Below are positions 18,238-28,444 of a DNA stretch of 64,000 nt, piece after piece. The first letter of the stretch is position 1. Each line of letters begins with the position of its first letter. The notes beneath the pieces were generated by a model. It saw only the letters and a program-made list of their open reading frames with translations, was not told the DNA's origin and ran no database searches. The translations under genes were made by a program, and so were the position numbers. This DNA is from Thiohalophilus sp. (GTDB lineage: Bacteria > Pseudomonadota > Gammaproteobacteria > UBA6429 > Thiohalophilaceae), in contig NZ_JAXHLN010000003.1 of the NCBI RefSeq assembly GCF_034522235.1, forward strand, positions 1,488,001 through 1,552,000, in the 5' to 3' direction.

Positions 18238-19106
18238 GCAAACCCGCGATCAATCAACTGACCGTCATCGGCGTCGGCCTCATCGGCGGCTCATTGGCAC
18301 GCGCGCTGCGCCGGGCCAATGCCGTGACCACCCTCGTCGGCGCCGGGCGCAATGCCGAGCAGCTGGAAATTGCACGCAAGCTGGGGGTGGTCGATCGCAT
18401 CGAGACCGATCTGGCCAGAGCCTGTGCCGGGGCGGACGTAGTGGTGCTGGCCGTGCCGCTGGGCGCGATGCGCACGGTGCTCGAACAGATTGCCCCGAGC
18501 CTGTCCCCGAACACGGTTATTACTGATGTCGGCAGCGCCAAGGGCAGCGTGATCGCCGACGCCGGGCAGATTTTCAACGGTCTGCCGGCGCGCTTTGTGC
18601 CCGGCCATCCCATCGCCGGCACCGAGCAGAGCGGGGTGGAGGCTTCGTTCGCCGAGCTGTTCGATCAACGCCGGGTGATCCTTACCCCCGACCCGGCCAC
18701 CGATCCGGCGGCGGTGACCACCGTGGGTCAGCTCTGGGAGGCCTGTGGCGCACAGGTGATGACCATGGACGTGGCCCATCACGACGCGGTGCTGGCGGCG
18801 ACCAGCCATCTGCCCCATGTGCTGGCCTACACGCTGGTCGACAGTCTCGCGCGTCAGGATGACAGCCGGGAGATCTTCGATTATGCTGCCGGCGGTTTTC
18901 GCGACTTCACCCGCATCGCCTCCAGTGATCCGCAAATGTGGCATGACATCTGCGCGGCCAACCGTGAGCCCCTGGTCAAGGCCTTGCAGCGCTTTATCAG
19001 CGATCTGGAACAGCTTACCCGGGCCATCGAGCAGGCGGACAGCGACACCATTAAACAGACTTTTGAACGTGCCAAACAGGCGCGGGATGCGTTTTGTAAC
19101 AAATAA
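18234..19106 (+). CDS. tyrA: Prephenate dehydrogenase TyrA
   Basis: NAD(P)-dependent dehydrogenase of 290 residues for tyrosine synthesis. Seen: TVIGVGLIGGSLARALRRA near residue 10, DVGSAKGSV near 100, and PGHPIAGTEQSGVEAS near 123-138 with the catalytic His. Arogenate as substrate cannot be excluded. In Pseudomonas tyrA and aroA are fused; here they are separate, 23 bases apart. Overlaps hisC by 4 bases, so it is in the same operon. Confidence 0.94.
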   Translation: MSKPAINQLTVIGVGLIGGSLARALRRANAVTTLVGAGRNAEQLEIARKLGVVDRIETDLARACAGADVVVLAVPLGAMRTVLEQIAPSLSPNTVITDVGSAKGSVIADAGQIFNGLPARFVPGHPIAGTEQSGVEASFAELFDQRRVILTPDPATDPAAVTTVGQLWEACGAQVMTMDVAHHDAVLAATSHLPHVLAYTLVDSLARQDDSREIFDYAAGGFRDFTRIASSDPQMWHDICAANREPLVKALQRFISDLEQLTRAIEQADSDTIKQTFERAKQARDAFCNK

Positions 19107-19129
19107 TTCAGGATTGCGAGCTCATTTCC

Positions 19130-20458
19130 ATGACCCAGAGTGATTCACCGGTACGGTTTACCGTCGCGCCGGGCGGCAAACTGAGCGGCCAATTTCGCGT
19201 GCCCGGCGACAAGTCGATCTCCCACCGCAGCATCATGCTCGGCGCCCTGGCGGACGGCACCACCCGGGTCAGCGGTTTTCTGTCGGGGGCCGATAATCTG
19301 GCCACGCTCAACGCCTTTCGCGCCATGGGGGTCGAGATCGACGGGCCCGATGACGGAGAGGTCGTGATTCGGGGCGTGGGACTGCACGGTCTCAAGCCGC
19401 CGGCCGCGCCGCTGGATCTGGGCAATTCCGGCACCTCCATGCGCCTGCTGGCCGGCCTGCTGGCGGCCCAGGCCTTCGACAGCACGCTGAGCGGCGATGC
19501 CTCGCTGAGCAAACGGCCGATGAAACGGGTCACCGATCCGCTGGGGGAGATGGGCGCGCGCATCGACACCAGCGAGGCCGGGACCCCGCCGTTGACAATC
19601 CACGGCGGGCAACCGTTGCGGGGCATTCACTACGCCATGCCGGTGGCCAGCGCCCAGGTCAAATCCTGTTTGCTGCTGGCCGGGCTGTACGCCGACGGCG
19701 AAACCTGCATCAGCGAGCCGGCACCGACCCGGGATCACACCGAACGCATGCTGGAAGGCTTCGGCTATCCGGTCCGGCACGCGGGGGCGACCGCCTGCCT
19801 CGCCGGCGGCGGCAATCTGGTTGCCCGGGATATCGACGTGCCGGCGGACATCTCCTCGGCAGCCTTTTTTATGGTCGGCGCCAGCATCGCCCCGGACTCG
19901 GATATCACCCTCGAGCACGTGGGGATCAACCCCACCCGGCTCGGGGTGATCACGATTTTGCAGCAGATGGGCGCGGACATCAGCCTGCACAATGAACAGC
20001 GCGTCGGCGGCGAGCCGGTGGCCGACATCCGGGTGCGCAGTGCTCCGTTAAAAGGGATCCCGATCCCCGAGGTGCAGGTGCCGCTGGCCATCGACGAGTT
20101 TCCGGCCCTGTTTATCGCCGCCGCCTGCGCCGAGGGCGAAACGGTGCTGACCGGGGCCCGCGAATTACGGGTCAAGGAGAGCGATCGCATCCAGGTGATG
20201 GCCGACGGCCTGCAGGCGCTGGGGATCGACGCCGAGCCGACCGAAGACGGTATGCGTCTTTGCGGCGGCACGCTGGGCACCGGCAGCGTCGACAGTCACG
20301 GCGATCACCGCATCGCCATGGCCTTTGCCATGGCGGCGCTGCGCGCCGGCGGGCCGATTACGATTCGCGATTGCGCCAACGTGGCCACTTCATTCCCCGG
20401 CTTTGTCGAGCTGGCCGCCGGCGCCGGTCTGGCCATCAGCCAGGAGGGCGGGGCATGA
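19130..20458 (+). CDS. aroA: 3-phosphoshikimate 1-carboxyvinyltransferase (EPSP synthase)
   Basis: EPSP synthase of 442 residues in the shikimate pathway. Seen: [19 protein letters not shown] near residue 25, [13 protein letters not shown] near 100, [31 protein letters not shown] near 172, [17 protein letters not shown] near 195, [12 protein letters not shown] and [16 protein letters not shown] near 345. The RDHTERML and [10 protein letters not shown] forms resemble class II (CP4/Bacillus-like) rather than E. coli-type enzymes. The stop overlaps the cmk start (ATGA). Confidence 0.96.
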   Translation: MTQSDSPVRFTVAPGGKLSGQFRVPGDKSISHRSIMLGALADGTTRVSGFLSGADNLATLNAFRAMGVEIDGPDDGEVVIRGVGLHGLKPPAAPLDLGNSGTSMRLLAGLLAAQAFDSTLSGDASLSKRPMKRVTDPLGEMGARIDTSEAGTPPLTIHGGQPLRGIHYAMPVASAQVKSCLLLAGLYADGETCISEPAPTRDHTERMLEGFGYPVRHAGATACLAGGGNLVARDIDVPADISSAAFFMVGASIAPDSDITLEHVGINPTRLGVITILQQMGADISLHNEQRVGGEPVADIRVRSAPLKGIPIPEVQVPLAIDEFPALFIAAACAEGETVLTGARELRVKESDRIQVMADGLQALGIDAEPTEDGMRLCGGTLGTGSVDSHGDHRIAMAFAMAALRAGGPITIRDCANVATSFPGFVELAAGAGLAISQEGGA

Positions 20459-21147
20459 GCGAGGTACCGGTACTGACCCTGGACGGGCCCAGCGGTTCGG
20501 GCAAGGGCACCATCGCCAGCCGGGTGGCGCGCACCCTGGGCTGGCATCTGCTCGACAGCGGGGCGCTGTATCGCCTGGTCGCCCTGGGCGCCGCCCGGCG
20601 GGGGATTCCCATGGAAGACGAGGCGGCCCTGGCGGACTATGCTTCCCAAATGGATGTTGCCTTCGAGGTGCAGCCGGACAGCGGCGAGGTGCTGGCCAAA
20701 CTGGACGGCGAGGCGGTCGGCGACGCCATCCGCACCGAACAGTGCGGCAACGACGCCTCCAAAGTGGCCGCGCTGGGGGCGGTGCGCGAGGCCCTGCTGC
20801 AGCGCCAGCGCGACTTTCGCCAGCCTCCCGGCCTGGTGGCCGACGGGCGGGACATGGGCACCACCGTGTTCCCCGACGCCGGGCTCAAGATCTACCTCAC
20901 CGCCAGCGCCGAAGTGCGCGCCGAACGGCGTTATAAACAGTTGAAAGAAAAGGGAATAAGTGCTAGTGTTGCCGGCCTCCTCCGGGAGATCGCCGAGCGT
21001 GATGCGCGTGATACCGAACGCCAGTCCTCGCCACTGAAACCGGCCGCCGATGCCCTGGTGCTGGACACCTCCGCACTGGGCATTGATGAGGTGGTCGGGC
21101 AGGTGCTGGACCGGTGTCGAGAACGGTTTGGCGTCAACGGTCGGTAA
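20455..21147 (+). CDS. cmk: Cytidylate kinase
   Basis: NMP kinase of 230 residues phosphorylating CMP/dCMP. Seen: P-loop [19 protein letters not shown] at residues 6-24, [15 protein letters not shown], and [19 protein letters not shown] near 127-145. The ATG at 20455 overlaps the aroA stop by 4 bases; a longer in-frame extension upstream lies inside aroA and is not used. Standard cmk-rpsA-ihfB order follows. Confidence 0.96.
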   Translation: MSEVPVLTLDGPSGSGKGTIASRVARTLGWHLLDSGALYRLVALGAARRGIPMEDEAALADYASQMDVAFEVQPDSGEVLAKLDGEAVGDAIRTEQCGNDASKVAALGAVREALLQRQRDFRQPPGLVADGRDMGTTVFPDAGLKIYLTASAEVRAERRYKQLKEKGISASVAGLLREIAERDARDTERQSSPLKPAADALVLDTSALGIDEVVGQVLDRCRERFGVNGR

Positions 21148-21250
21148 TCAAAGTGGGCGGACCCGTCGGGTGCCGCCTGTGTGTTTAATCAACCCCGCAG
21201 TCTCGACTGCACGATACAAGGTCACGCGGTGACCTGAGGTTAAATCCAAC

Positions 21251-22924
21251 ATGAGCGAGAGCTTTGCAGAGTTATTTGAAGAAAGTCTAAACAAGACCCA
21301 GATGCGCCCCGGCGCAATCATTACCGGCACCGTCGTCGATATTAGTGACGATTTCGTGGTGGTCAATGCCGGACTCAAATCCGAAGGTGTCATCCCCCTT
21401 TCCCAGTTTGCCGGTGAAGACGGTGAACTCGAGGTCAACATCGGCGACAACGTCGAAGTGGCCCTGGACAGCGTGGAAGACGGTTTTGGTGAAACCCGTC
21501 TGTCGCGCGAGAAAGCCAAACGCGCCGAAACCTGGACGAAACTCGAAGCCGCTCATGAAGCCGGCGAGACTGTGACCGGTATGATCACCGACAAGGTCAA
21601 AGGCGGGTTTACCGTCGAACTGGATCACATCCGCGCTTTCCTGCCCGGTTCGCTGGTCGATGTGCGCCCGGTGCGCGACACCAGCTATCTCGAAGGCAAG
21701 GATCTCGAATTCAAGGTTATCAAGCTGGATCAGCGTCGTAACAACGTGGTGGTCTCCCGTCGTGCCGTGGTCGAGGAAGAAGGCGGCGCCGAACGCGATG
21801 CCATTCTGGAAAACATGCAGGAAGGCGCCATGGTCAAGGGCGTGGTCAAGAACCTGACCGATTACGGCGCATTCGTCGATCTGGGCGGTGTTGACGGCCT
21901 GTTGCACATCACCGACATGGCCTGGAAGCGGGTCAAGCACCCGAGCGAAATCGTCCAGGTCGGCGATGAGATCGAAGTCAAGGTTCTCAAGTTCGATCGC
22001 GAACGCATGCGCGTTTCCCTGGGCCTGAAACAGATGGGCGACGATCCGTGGGTGGACATTTCACGCCGTTATCCCGAAGGGACCCGCCTGTTCGGCAAGA
22101 TCACCAACATCGCCGACTACGGCTGCTTCGTTGAACTCGAAGAGGGCGTCGAAGGCCTGGTGCATGTCTCCGAAATGGACTGGACCAACAAGAACATCCA
22201 CCCGAGCAAGGTCGTGCAGCTGGGTGACGAAGTCGAAGTCATGGTGCTGGATATCGACGAAGAGCGCCGGCGTATTTCCCTGGGCATGAAACAGTGCCAG
22301 GAAAATCCCTGGGAAGCCTTTGCCGCCATGCACAACAAGAACGACAAGGTCAGCGGTACCATCAAGTCCATTACCGATTTCGGTATCTTTATCGGCCTGG
22401 ACGGCGGTATCGACGGTCTGGTCCATCTGTCCGACATCTCCTGGAACGTGCCGGGCGAAGATGCCGTGCGCAACTACAAGAAGGGCGATGAAATCGAAGC
22501 GGTGGTTCTCTCCGTGGATCCGGAGCGCGAACGCATCTCCCTGGGTATCAAACAGCTCGACAAGGATCCCTTCTCCAACTTCCTGGCCGAAAATGCCAAG
22601 GGCAGTGTGGTCAAGGGCACCATCGGCGAAGTGGATCCCAAGGGTGCGGTGATCGATCTGGGTGACGGCATCGAAGGTTACCTGCGCGCCTCGGAAATTT
22701 CCCAGGACCGCGTTGAAGACGCCCGTAGCGTTCTCAAGGAAGGCGAAACCGTGGAAACCAAGTTCACCGGCGTGGATCGCAAGAACCGTCAAATCTCGCT
22801 GTCGATTAAAGCCATCGATTCAGATGCCGAAAAAGAGGCTATGAAAGATTACAGCGGCAGTAGCAGCGGTGCCACCACCACCCTGGGTGATCTGCTCAAG
22901 GAAAAGATGGACAATAACGAATAA
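21251..22924 (+). CDS. rpsA: 30S ribosomal protein S1
   Basis: Ribosomal protein S1 of 557 residues, binding mRNA on the 30S subunit. Six S1 (OB-fold) repeats are evident, starting near residues 20, 105, 190, 275, 360 and 450; repeats 3-6 carry the motif form [20 protein letters not shown]. Start [18 protein letters not shown] is typical. The 103-base leader after cmk probably holds its own promoter and autoregulatory structure, but I see no decisive elements. Confidence 0.98.
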   Translation: MSESFAELFEESLNKTQMRPGAIITGTVVDISDDFVVVNAGLKSEGVIPLSQFAGEDGELEVNIGDNVEVALDSVEDGFGETRLSREKAKRAETWTKLEAAHEAGETVTGMITDKVKGGFTVELDHIRAFLPGSLVDVRPVRDTSYLEGKDLEFKVIKLDQRRNNVVVSRRAVVEEEGGAERDAILENMQEGAMVKGVVKNLTDYGAFVDLGGVDGLLHITDMAWKRVKHPSEIVQVGDEIEVKVLKFDRERMRVSLGLKQMGDDPWVDISRRYPEGTRLFGKITNIADYGCFVELEEGVEGLVHVSEMDWTNKNIHPSKVVQLGDEVEVMVLDIDEERRRISLGMKQCQENPWEAFAAMHNKNDKVSGTIKSITDFGIFIGLDGGIDGLVHLSDISWNVPGEDAVRNYKKGDEIEAVVLSVDPERERISLGIKQLDKDPFSNFLAENAKGSVVKGTIGEVDPKGAVIDLGDGIEGYLRASEISQDRVEDARSVLKEGETVETKFTGVDRKNRQISLSIKAIDSDAEKEAMKDYSGSSSGATTTLGDLLKEKMDNNE

Positions 22925-22968
22925 CGCCACAACCGGGAGGGCTGTCAGCCTGGCCTGAAGGACGGATT

Positions 22969-23277
22969 ATGACAAAATCAGAGTTGATTGAGATTCTCTC
23001 GCAGAAACAAAGTCAATTAGCTTATAAGGATGTTGAGTTGGCCGTGAAAACCATGTTGGATCACATGGGGACCACACTGGCGAATGGCGAAAGGATTGAA
23101 ATCCGTGGCTTTGGCAGCTTCTCGTTGCATTACCGGCCGCCGCGTATCGGCCGCAATCCCAAAACCGGGGATTCGGTCGAACTGGCAGCCAAATATGTCC
23201 CGCACTTCAAGCCCGGCAAGGAGCTGCGCGAGCGGGTCAACGAGAGCATGGAACGGGTTGAAATCCAGCCCGGTTGA
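22969..23277 (+). CDS. ihfB: Integration host factor subunit beta
   Basis: DNA-bending protein of 102 residues, HU/IHF family. Seen: [17 protein letters not shown], the beta-ribbon arm with [17 protein letters not shown] whose proline intercalates into DNA, and [19 protein letters not shown] lies 6 bases before the ATG. Follows rpsA as in most gammaproteobacteria and is closed by a strong terminator. Confidence 0.97.
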   Translation: MTKSELIEILSQKQSQLAYKDVELAVKTMLDHMGTTLANGERIEIRGFGSFSLHYRPPRIGRNPKTGDSVELAAKYVPHFKPGKELRERVNESMERVEIQPG

Positions 23278-23305
23278 ACTGTTATTCCGTGTTGGCTATA
23301 ACACC

Positions 23306-23341
23306 AAAGGCGGCATGAGCGTGGCTCCTGCCGCCTTTTTT
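23306..23341 (+). terminator. Rho-independent terminator after ihfB
   Basis: The 10-base stem AAAGGCGGCA / TGCCGCCTTT (23306-23315 and 23329-23338) has a 13-base loop and is followed by a run of T, 29 bases after the ihfB stop. It separates ribosomal/IHF genes from lapAB. Confidence 0.9.
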
Positions 23342-23630
23342 AGTATCTAGGCGCTAGTTTCTAGTTGCTAGTATCTAGTAGCTGGATTTGTAGGAGCGGC
23401 TTGCAGCCGCGATTCGGGAGAAGTTGCCCGATACCGCTACGCTATATCGGGCCTACCCGCTGGATTTGTAGGAGCGGCTTGCAGCCGCGATTCGGGAGAA
23501 GGGGCATACCCGGTCTGGATTTGTAGGAGCGGCTCGCAGCCGCGATTCGGGAAAAGGGGTACAGCCACTACGCTATATCGGGCCTGCATGCTGGGCTACG
23601 GGCTGGTGCCTGTCAAAGAATCGGGAAGAT
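23342..23630. repeat. CTAGTAT heptamers and three REP elements between ihfB and lapA
   Basis: Degenerate heptamers (CTAGTAT, CTAGTTG) cover 23342-23382. REP-type palindromes GTAGGAGCGGCTTGCAGCCG (third copy with TCGCAG) start at 23390, 23468 and 23523. Between them lies another palindrome, CCGATACCGCTACGC to ATCGGGCCTAC (about 23428-23455, partial again near 23570), related to the element after the ops site near 40545. Confidence 0.85.
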
Positions 23631-23642
23631 TGAGGATACGTG

Positions 23643-23936
23643 ATGCTGAAAATAATCTACATTGCCGTCATTGTGCTGCTGGTAATCACCGGGCTGGTAT
23701 TTGCCGTGCTCAATGCCGAACCGGTGGCTTTCAATTACTATTTTGACACGCTCTCCATTCCCCTCTCGTTGTCCATGCTGGTGGCCATGATTATCGGGGC
23801 GATCCTGGGCGTGCTGGCCAGTGCCGGTGTAATTCTGCGCCACAAACGGGAGATCGCCCGTCTGCGCAAGGCGGTGGACATGTCCGAAAAAGAAATCAAC
23901 AATCTGCGTTCGATTCCGTTGCGCGACGATCATTGA
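23643..23936 (+). CDS. lapA: Lipopolysaccharide assembly protein LapA
   Basis: Inner-membrane protein of 97 residues (DUF1049). Two hydrophobic spans (about residues 3-22 and 41-64) are separated by NAEPVAFNYYFDT, the family signature, and followed by a cytoplasmic coiled tail. Works with LapB in balancing LPS synthesis. ATG at 23643 is chosen over the adjacent in-frame GTG. The stop and the lapB ATG overlap by one base (TGATG). Confidence 0.92.
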   Translation: MLKIIYIAVIVLLVITGLVFAVLNAEPVAFNYYFDTLSIPLSLSMLVAMIIGAILGVLASAGVILRHKREIARLRKAVDMSEKEINNLRSIPLRDDH

Positions 23937-25105
23937 TGGGTATTGAGATCCTCTTTTTATTGCTGCCGGTGGCAGCGCTGTCCGGCTGGTGGCTGGGACG
24001 GCGTGGCCGGATCGCGCGCTATGACGATAGTGGCATGGAGCTGCCGAGTGACTATATCAAGGGCCTGAATTACATCCTCAATGAACAGCAGGACAAGGCC
24101 ATTGACCTCTTTATCCAGATGCTGGATGTCAACAGTGAAACCGTGGAAACCCATCTGGCCCTGGGCAGCCTGTTTCGCCGTCGCGGTGAAGTCGATCGTG
24201 CCATTCGCATTCATCAAAACCTGATCGCCCGCCCGACCCTCAATAAATCCCAGCGCGCCCTGGCACTGTTCGAACTGGGCCAGGATTACATGCGTGCCGG
24301 TTTGCTGGATCGCGCCGAATCCCTGTTCGGCGAACTGGTCGACAGCGCCCCCCATTCCGAAGCGGCCCTGCGACATCTGGTGGAAATTTATCAGCAGGAG
24401 AAGGACTGGGGCGATGCAGTCAAGGCCGCACAACGATTGGAGCAGACCGCCGGACTCAATCTGGCGTACATGGTGGCCCACTTCTACTGCGAACAGGCCG
24501 AGCAGGCCCTGCGCCAGGGTGAACCTTCCCGGGCACTGAAACTGTTACGCCGCGCCATGAGCGAGGATCGCCAGTGTGTCCGTGCCAGCATCATGGAGGG
24601 CGATATCGAACGCAGCGCCGGGAATTACAAAGCCGCGCTCAAAGCCTATCAGCGTATCGAGCAGCAGGATCCCGAGTATCTGCCTGAAGTCATCCAGCCG
24701 ATGTTCGAGTGTTACAAGGCGCTGCAACGTAAAGATGAGGCCATCGACTATTTTAAATCCCTGCTGGATAAATATGCGGGGATTTCCTGCATGCTGATGC
24801 TGGCGGATTTGATCGAGGAGCGTGACGGTGAACAGGCGGCGACGGAATTTATTACCGGCTTTCTCAAACAGCGCCCGTCGGTGCGCGGCATGGATCGTCT
24901 GATTGAACTCAATATGGGCCAGGCCAGCGAATCCGTGCGGGATAAACTCAATGTACTCAAGGAAGTCACCGATCAGATCCTCACCAACAAATCGGTGTAC
25001 ATCTGCCAGCACTGCGGCTTCAGCGGCAAATCCCTGCACTGGCAATGTCCCAGTTGCAAACACTGGAATACCATCAGACCGATTCACGGGGTAGAAGGAG
25101 AGTAA
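23936..25105 (+). CDS. lapB: Lipopolysaccharide assembly protein LapB (YciM)
   Basis: Membrane-anchored TPR protein of 389 residues that, in E. coli, directs FtsH degradation of LpxC. Seen: short N-terminal anchor ([19 protein letters not shown]), then [20 protein letters not shown], tandem TPR helices (about 35-340), and a C-terminal rubredoxin-like zinc ribbon with [18 protein letters not shown] near residue 360-378. Coupled to lapA by a one-base overlap and to pyrF by a one-base gap. Confidence 0.95.
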   Translation: MGIEILFLLLPVAALSGWWLGRRGRIARYDDSGMELPSDYIKGLNYILNEQQDKAIDLFIQMLDVNSETVETHLALGSLFRRRGEVDRAIRIHQNLIARPTLNKSQRALALFELGQDYMRAGLLDRAESLFGELVDSAPHSEAALRHLVEIYQQEKDWGDAVKAAQRLEQTAGLNLAYMVAHFYCEQAEQALRQGEPSRALKLLRRAMSEDRQCVRASIMEGDIERSAGNYKAALKAYQRIEQQDPEYLPEVIQPMFECYKALQRKDEAIDYFKSLLDKYAGISCMLMLADLIEERDGEQAATEFITGFLKQRPSVRGMDRLIELNMGQASESVRDKLNVLKEVTDQILTNKSVYICQHCGFSGKSLHWQCPSCKHWNTIRPIHGVEGE

Positions 25106-25106
25106 G

Positions 25107-25826
25107 GTGACGTGTACATCACCGGTGATTGTGGCACTCGATTACGCCAATGCGCGCGAGGCACTGGCGTTTGTCGACAAGGTCTCGCCCGAACGCTGCC
25201 GTCTGAAAGTCGGCAAGGAACTGTTCACCGCCGAGGGACCGCAGCTGGTCCGCGAACTGGTCCGGCGCGATTTTGAGGTATTTCTGGATCTCAAATTCCA
25301 CGATATTCCCAATACCGTCGCCCGGGCCTGCGCCGCCGCGGCAGAACTGGGCGTGTGGATGATCAACGTGCACACCCTGGGCGGGTCGAAAATGATGCAG
25401 GCCGCCCGCGAGGCGGTTGCCCGTTCCGCCAACAAACCTTTATTAATCGGTGTAACCATTTTGACCAGCATGGGAGCCGACGATCTGCATGAAATCGGGT
25501 TGTCCGGCGAGCCCGGCGATAATGTCGAAAAACTGGCCGCGCTGGCCGCACAAAGCGGCCTGGATGGCGTGGTCTGCTCCCCGCAGGAACTCAGCAGCCT
25601 GCGTCGGCAACTCCCCGCCGGTTTTCAGCTGGTCACCCCCGGCATCCGGCCCGCCGGCAGCGCCAGCGGCGATCAGACCCGTATCATGACCCCGGCCGAC
25701 GCCATGACCGCCGGCAGCACCCACCTCGTCATCGGCCGACCCATCACCCGGGCCGACGATCCCATGCAGGCGCTGGAAGAGATAGAACATAGTCTTCAGT
25801 TGGCAGTTGGCAGAAAAAGTGATTAA
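25107..25826 (+). CDS. pyrF: Orotidine 5'-phosphate decarboxylase
   Basis: TIM-barrel decarboxylase of 239 residues producing UMP. Seen: [17 protein letters not shown], catalytic [15 protein letters not shown] near residue 60-74, and [18 protein letters not shown] near 176. GTG start at 25107 has GAAGGAG 6-12 bases upstream and follows the lapB stop by one base. The last residues [11 protein letters not shown] are encoded by a TTGGCAG heptamer array, which supplies the reading frame into the stop; the native protein should end about ten residues earlier. Confidence 0.95.
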   Translation: MTCTSPVIVALDYANAREALAFVDKVSPERCRLKVGKELFTAEGPQLVRELVRRDFEVFLDLKFHDIPNTVARACAAAAELGVWMINVHTLGGSKMMQAAREAVARSANKPLLIGVTILTSMGADDLHEIGLSGEPGDNVEKLAALAAQSGLDGVVCSPQELSSLRRQLPAGFQLVTPGIRPAGSASGDQTRIMTPADAMTAGSTHLVIGRPITRADDPMQALEEIEHSLQLAVGRKSD

Positions 25827-25916
25827 TGATGAATTTTTAATTTTGAATGTTAAATTCCAGCGTGGCTATGCCACACCAAAATTAAACATTTAAAATTCAA
25901 CATTCAAAATTGCTTT
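25797..25916. repeat. TTGGCAG units followed by inverted AT-rich heptamers
   Basis: CAGTTGGCAGTTGGCAG (25797-25813) lies inside the pyrF end. Then TTGAATT-type units (25830-25857), a hairpin spacer with GTGGCTATGCCAC (about 25862-25874), and the reverse-complement ATTCAAA array (25880-25912). Confidence 0.85.
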
Positions 25917-26039
25917 GTAGTCTTTTTCCTACACATCTTTCCGAAAATTCTGACACGCCGCGGCTTGATTCCGGCCGCCGTTGTGGCAATACTTATTCCC
26001 GTCAGGACGACATCCAATACAAGAGAAAGGAGTCTCATC

Positions 26040-26333
26040 ATGAAAAAACTGATCCAAACCCTGATCTTTACCCTGAGCATGTTGTTCGCCGGTGTCGCCT
26101 TTGCCGGGCCGGTGAACATCAATACGGCCAACGCCGCTGAATTGGCTGCCAATATCAATGGCGTTGGGCAAAAGAAAGCGGCAGCGATCGTCGAATACCG
26201 CAAGCAACACGGCCCGTTCAAAAAGGTCGAGGATCTGATGGAGGTCCAGGGCATCGGACCGGGCATCCTCGCCAGGAACGAAGCCGATCTCAAGCTGGCC
26301 TCCAAACAGGCCAAACTCGGTCACAAAAAGTAA
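26040..26333 (+). CDS. ComEA-like helix-hairpin-helix protein, exported
   Basis: A 97-residue protein with a signal peptide (MKKLIQTLIFTLSMLFAGVA, cleavage after AFA near residue 22) followed by one ComEA-type helix-hairpin-helix domain: VNINTANAAELAANINGVGQ and VEDLMEVQGIGPGILAR. Such periplasmic proteins bind DNA during natural transformation in gammaproteobacteria. Start ATG at 26040 is preceded by AAAGGAG. Longer upstream frame not used. A terminator follows 34 bases after the stop. The FimT-like pseudopilin at 29202 could belong to the same process. Confidence 0.88.
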   Translation: MKKLIQTLIFTLSMLFAGVAFAGPVNINTANAAELAANINGVGQKKAAAIVEYRKQHGPFKKVEDLMEVQGIGPGILARNEADLKLASKQAKLGHKK

Positions 26334-26366
26334 ACCTTGACGTTTATAACCTGTCCTCCTGACACC

Positions 26367-26397
26367 AAAAGCGCAACCATCCGGTTGCGCTTTTTTT
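26367..26397 (+). terminator. Rho-independent terminator after the comEA-like gene
   Basis: Stem AAGCGCAACC / GGTTGCGCTT (26369-26378 and 26383-26392) with a 4-base loop ATCC and seven T after it. Confidence 0.93.
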
Positions 26398-26643
26398 ATT
26401 ATAAAAAAGTTTGCAGTTCGCAGCTGGCAGTTGATTGTCAGGTAGCGCGATGCGCAACCTGACCTGCACTGCTGCCATCGGTCCGGATGATGGGCTGTGA
26501 ATTCAACATTCATAATTCAAAATTCCGCTGCCAACTGCCAACTGCCAACTGAAGGCCGCCAACTTCGCTTTATTGTATAGTTGCCCGAGTGATGGCGTCT
26601 TTGCTATCGTACACACTGGATAAATCCAAGGTATAGAGTACGA
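26398..26643. other. Gap before galU with F5/F1-type heptamers and a candidate promoter
   Basis: TTGCAGTTCGCAGCTGGCAG (26411-26430), ATTCAAC/ATTCAAA units (26501-26523) and CTGCCAA units (26528-26550) are present. A possible sigma-70 promoter for galU is TTGCCC (26581-26586), 18-base spacer, TATCGT (26605-26610). No gene is visible. Confidence 0.6.
26581..26610 (+). promoter_or_regulatory. Candidate galU promoter
   Basis: -35 TTGCCC at 26581-26586, 18-base spacer, -10 TATCGT at 26605-26610, 34 bases before the galU ATG. Hexamers match consensus at four of six (-35) and four of six (-10) positions; it is an inference. Confidence 0.4.
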
Positions 26644-27528
26644 ATGAAACCCATCAAAAAAGCCGTTTTTCCCGTTGCCGGTCTCGGTACCCGTTTTCTG
26701 CCGGCGACCAAAGCCAGTCCCAAGGAGATGTTGCCGGTGGTTGACAAGCCGCTGGTGCAGTACGCGGTCGAAGAGGCGATCTCCGCCGGCTGTGAGCAGA
26801 TGATCTTTATCAACGGGCGCAGCAAACAGGCGATTCCCGATCATTTTGATAAAGCTTACGAGCTGGAAAATGAACTGGAAGAGAAGGGCAAAACCAAGCT
26901 GCTCGAAATCGTCCGCAACATCGTCCCGGACCATGTCAGCTGCATTTACCTGCGTCAGGCCGAAGCACTCGGCCTGGGCCATGCCGTATTGTGTGCCCGG
27001 CCGGTAGTGGGCAACGATCCCTTCGCCGTGATTCTGGCCGACGATCTCATCGACGGCGGCGACAAAACCTGTCTGCAACAGATGGTGGAACAGTACAGCC
27101 GTTACGGCAGCAGCATCCTGGGTGTGGAAGAGGTTCCTGTTGAGGAGACCTTCAAATACGGCGTGATCAAATCCAGCGCGCTGGAAGATCGCTTCTCCCG
27201 CGTCGAGGAAATTGTCGAAAAACCCGCGCCCGACAAGGCCCCCTCCAACCTGGCCGTGGTCGGGCGTTATATCCTGACCCCGCACATTTTCGAACTGCTG
27301 GAAAAGACGCCAAAAGGCGCCGGCGGCGAAATCCAGCTGACCGACGCCATCGCCGAGCTGCTAAAGGACGAACAGGTCCTCGCCTATGCCTTCAAAGGCA
27401 AGCGTTACGATTGCGGCAGCAAACTCGGCTATCTGCAGGCCACCGTCGAATACGCCCTCAAACACCCCGAACTCAAGGACGACTTCCGCGCCTACCTGCT
27501 CGACTACGTTGCGCAAATCAGCTCATAG
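26644..27528 (+). CDS. galU: UTP-glucose-1-phosphate uridylyltransferase
   Basis: Nucleotidyltransferase of 294 residues making UDP-glucose, the precursor of UDP-glucuronate made by Ugd in the EPS locus here. Seen: [20 protein letters not shown] at residues 7-26, [35 protein letters not shown] near 105, and [11 protein letters not shown] near 130. The stop codon lies in the loop of a strong hairpin at 27515-27537. Confidence 0.96.
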   Translation: MKPIKKAVFPVAGLGTRFLPATKASPKEMLPVVDKPLVQYAVEEAISAGCEQMIFINGRSKQAIPDHFDKAYELENELEEKGKTKLLEIVRNIVPDHVSCIYLRQAEALGLGHAVLCARPVVGNDPFAVILADDLIDGGDKTCLQQMVEQYSRYGSSILGVEEVPVEETFKYGVIKSSALEDRFSRVEEIVEKPAPDKAPSNLAVVGRYILTPHIFELLEKTPKGAGGEIQLTDAIAELLKDEQVLAYAFKGKRYDCGSKLGYLQATVEYALKHPELKDDFRAYLLDYVAQISS

Positions 27529-27537
27529 AGCTGATTT
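27515..27537 (+). terminator. Terminator-like hairpin containing the galU stop codon
   Basis: A perfect 10-base stem AAATCAGCTC / GAGCTGATTT encloses only ATA; the TAG stop (27526-27528) spans loop and stem. The T tract is short (three T), then a REP element begins at 27538, so termination strength is uncertain. Confidence 0.55.
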
Positions 27538-27979
27538 GTAGGAGGGGCTTGTAGCCGCGACCCGGGAGAGAGGGCACGACCGGTCGCCGATGGAATCGCC
27601 TCCCACAAAAAAAGGGGCGAGGTTCTAGTTGCTAGCACCTAGCACCTGAATTTGTAGGAGGGGCTTGCAGCCGCGACTCGGGAGCAGGGGCACGACCGGT
27701 CGCCGATGGAATCGCCTCCCACAAAAAAAGGGGCGAGGTTCTAGTTGCTAGCACCTAGCACCTAGCACCTGAATTTGTAGGAGGGGCTTGCAGCCGCGAC
27801 TCGGGAGCAGGGGCACGGCCGGTCGCCGATGGAATCGCCTCCCACAGGAGAGGGATTGTAGGAGGGCTTACAGCCGCGACCCGGGAGAGAGGGCACGGCC
27901 GGTCGCTGATGGAATCGCCTCCCACCAGTCCCGGCTTGTGGAAAGGCTTGTAACCTCAACACACAAACAAGGAATTGCC
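27529..27979. repeat. REP array upstream of the RAYT gene
   Basis: Four copies of the GTAGGAGGGGCTTGCAGCCG palindrome family, each closed by GTCGCCGATGGAATCGCCTC near its right end, start at 27538, 27654, 27777 and 27859 (the last with a one-base deletion). CACCTAG heptamers and a GGGGCGAGGTTCTAGTTGC segment separate the first three. A further partial right end lies after the RAYT gene at about 28450-28480. Confidence 0.9.
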
Positions 27980-28444
27980 ATGGATGGTAAGCAAAAAACG
28001 CCTCATTCGAGGAACCTCAGGAAAGGACGTTACTCATCTCCCTTTCAGGTTTATCTGATTACGGCCGTAACCTGGAATCGCATGCCGGTTTTTGCGGATA
28101 TATGGGCTGGCAGAAGGGTGGTTCAGATCATGCGAGATTATCAGCGCAGCGCGGAAACGTTGTGTTATGTCGTAATGCCGGATCATTTCCATTGGCTGTT
28201 TCGACTACTTCCCGGTTTCAGCCTTGTTCAGGTAGTCGGTGGCGTGAAAAGAAACTCGACCTGCCGAGTGAATCGATATTTGAATCGACAGGCTCGTCTG
28301 TGGCAGGACGGGTTTCATGATCGGGCCCTGCGGCGGGATGAAGATATGAAGGCAATGGCCAGATACATTGTTGCCAATCCCTTAAGAGCTGGACTTGTGA
28401 GTGATATCGGCGATTATCCGCTATGGGATGCGGCCTGGTTGTGA
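27980..28444 (+). CDS. REP-associated tyrosine transposase (RAYT)
   Basis: A 154-residue Y1/IS200-like transposase of the REP-associated type. Seen: FQVYLITAVTWNRMPVF near residue 23, the metal-binding HUH motif in VMPDHFHWLFRLLPG near 67-80, and the catalytic-Tyr helix MARYIVANPLRAGLV near 125. Single-domain RAYTs process REP palindromes as single-stranded DNA. Here REP copies flank the gene on both sides (27538-27930 and 28450-28480), as expected for a REP-RAYT locus. Start ATG at 27980 has AAGGAATT upstream; a longer frame to 27788 is REP sequence and is not used. Confidence 0.92.
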   Translation: MDGKQKTPHSRNLRKGRYSSPFQVYLITAVTWNRMPVFADIWAGRRVVQIMRDYQRSAETLCYVVMPDHFHWLFRLLPGFSLVQVVGGVKRNSTCRVNRYLNRQARLWQDGFHDRALRRDEDMKAMARYIVANPLRAGLVSDIGDYPLWDAAWL

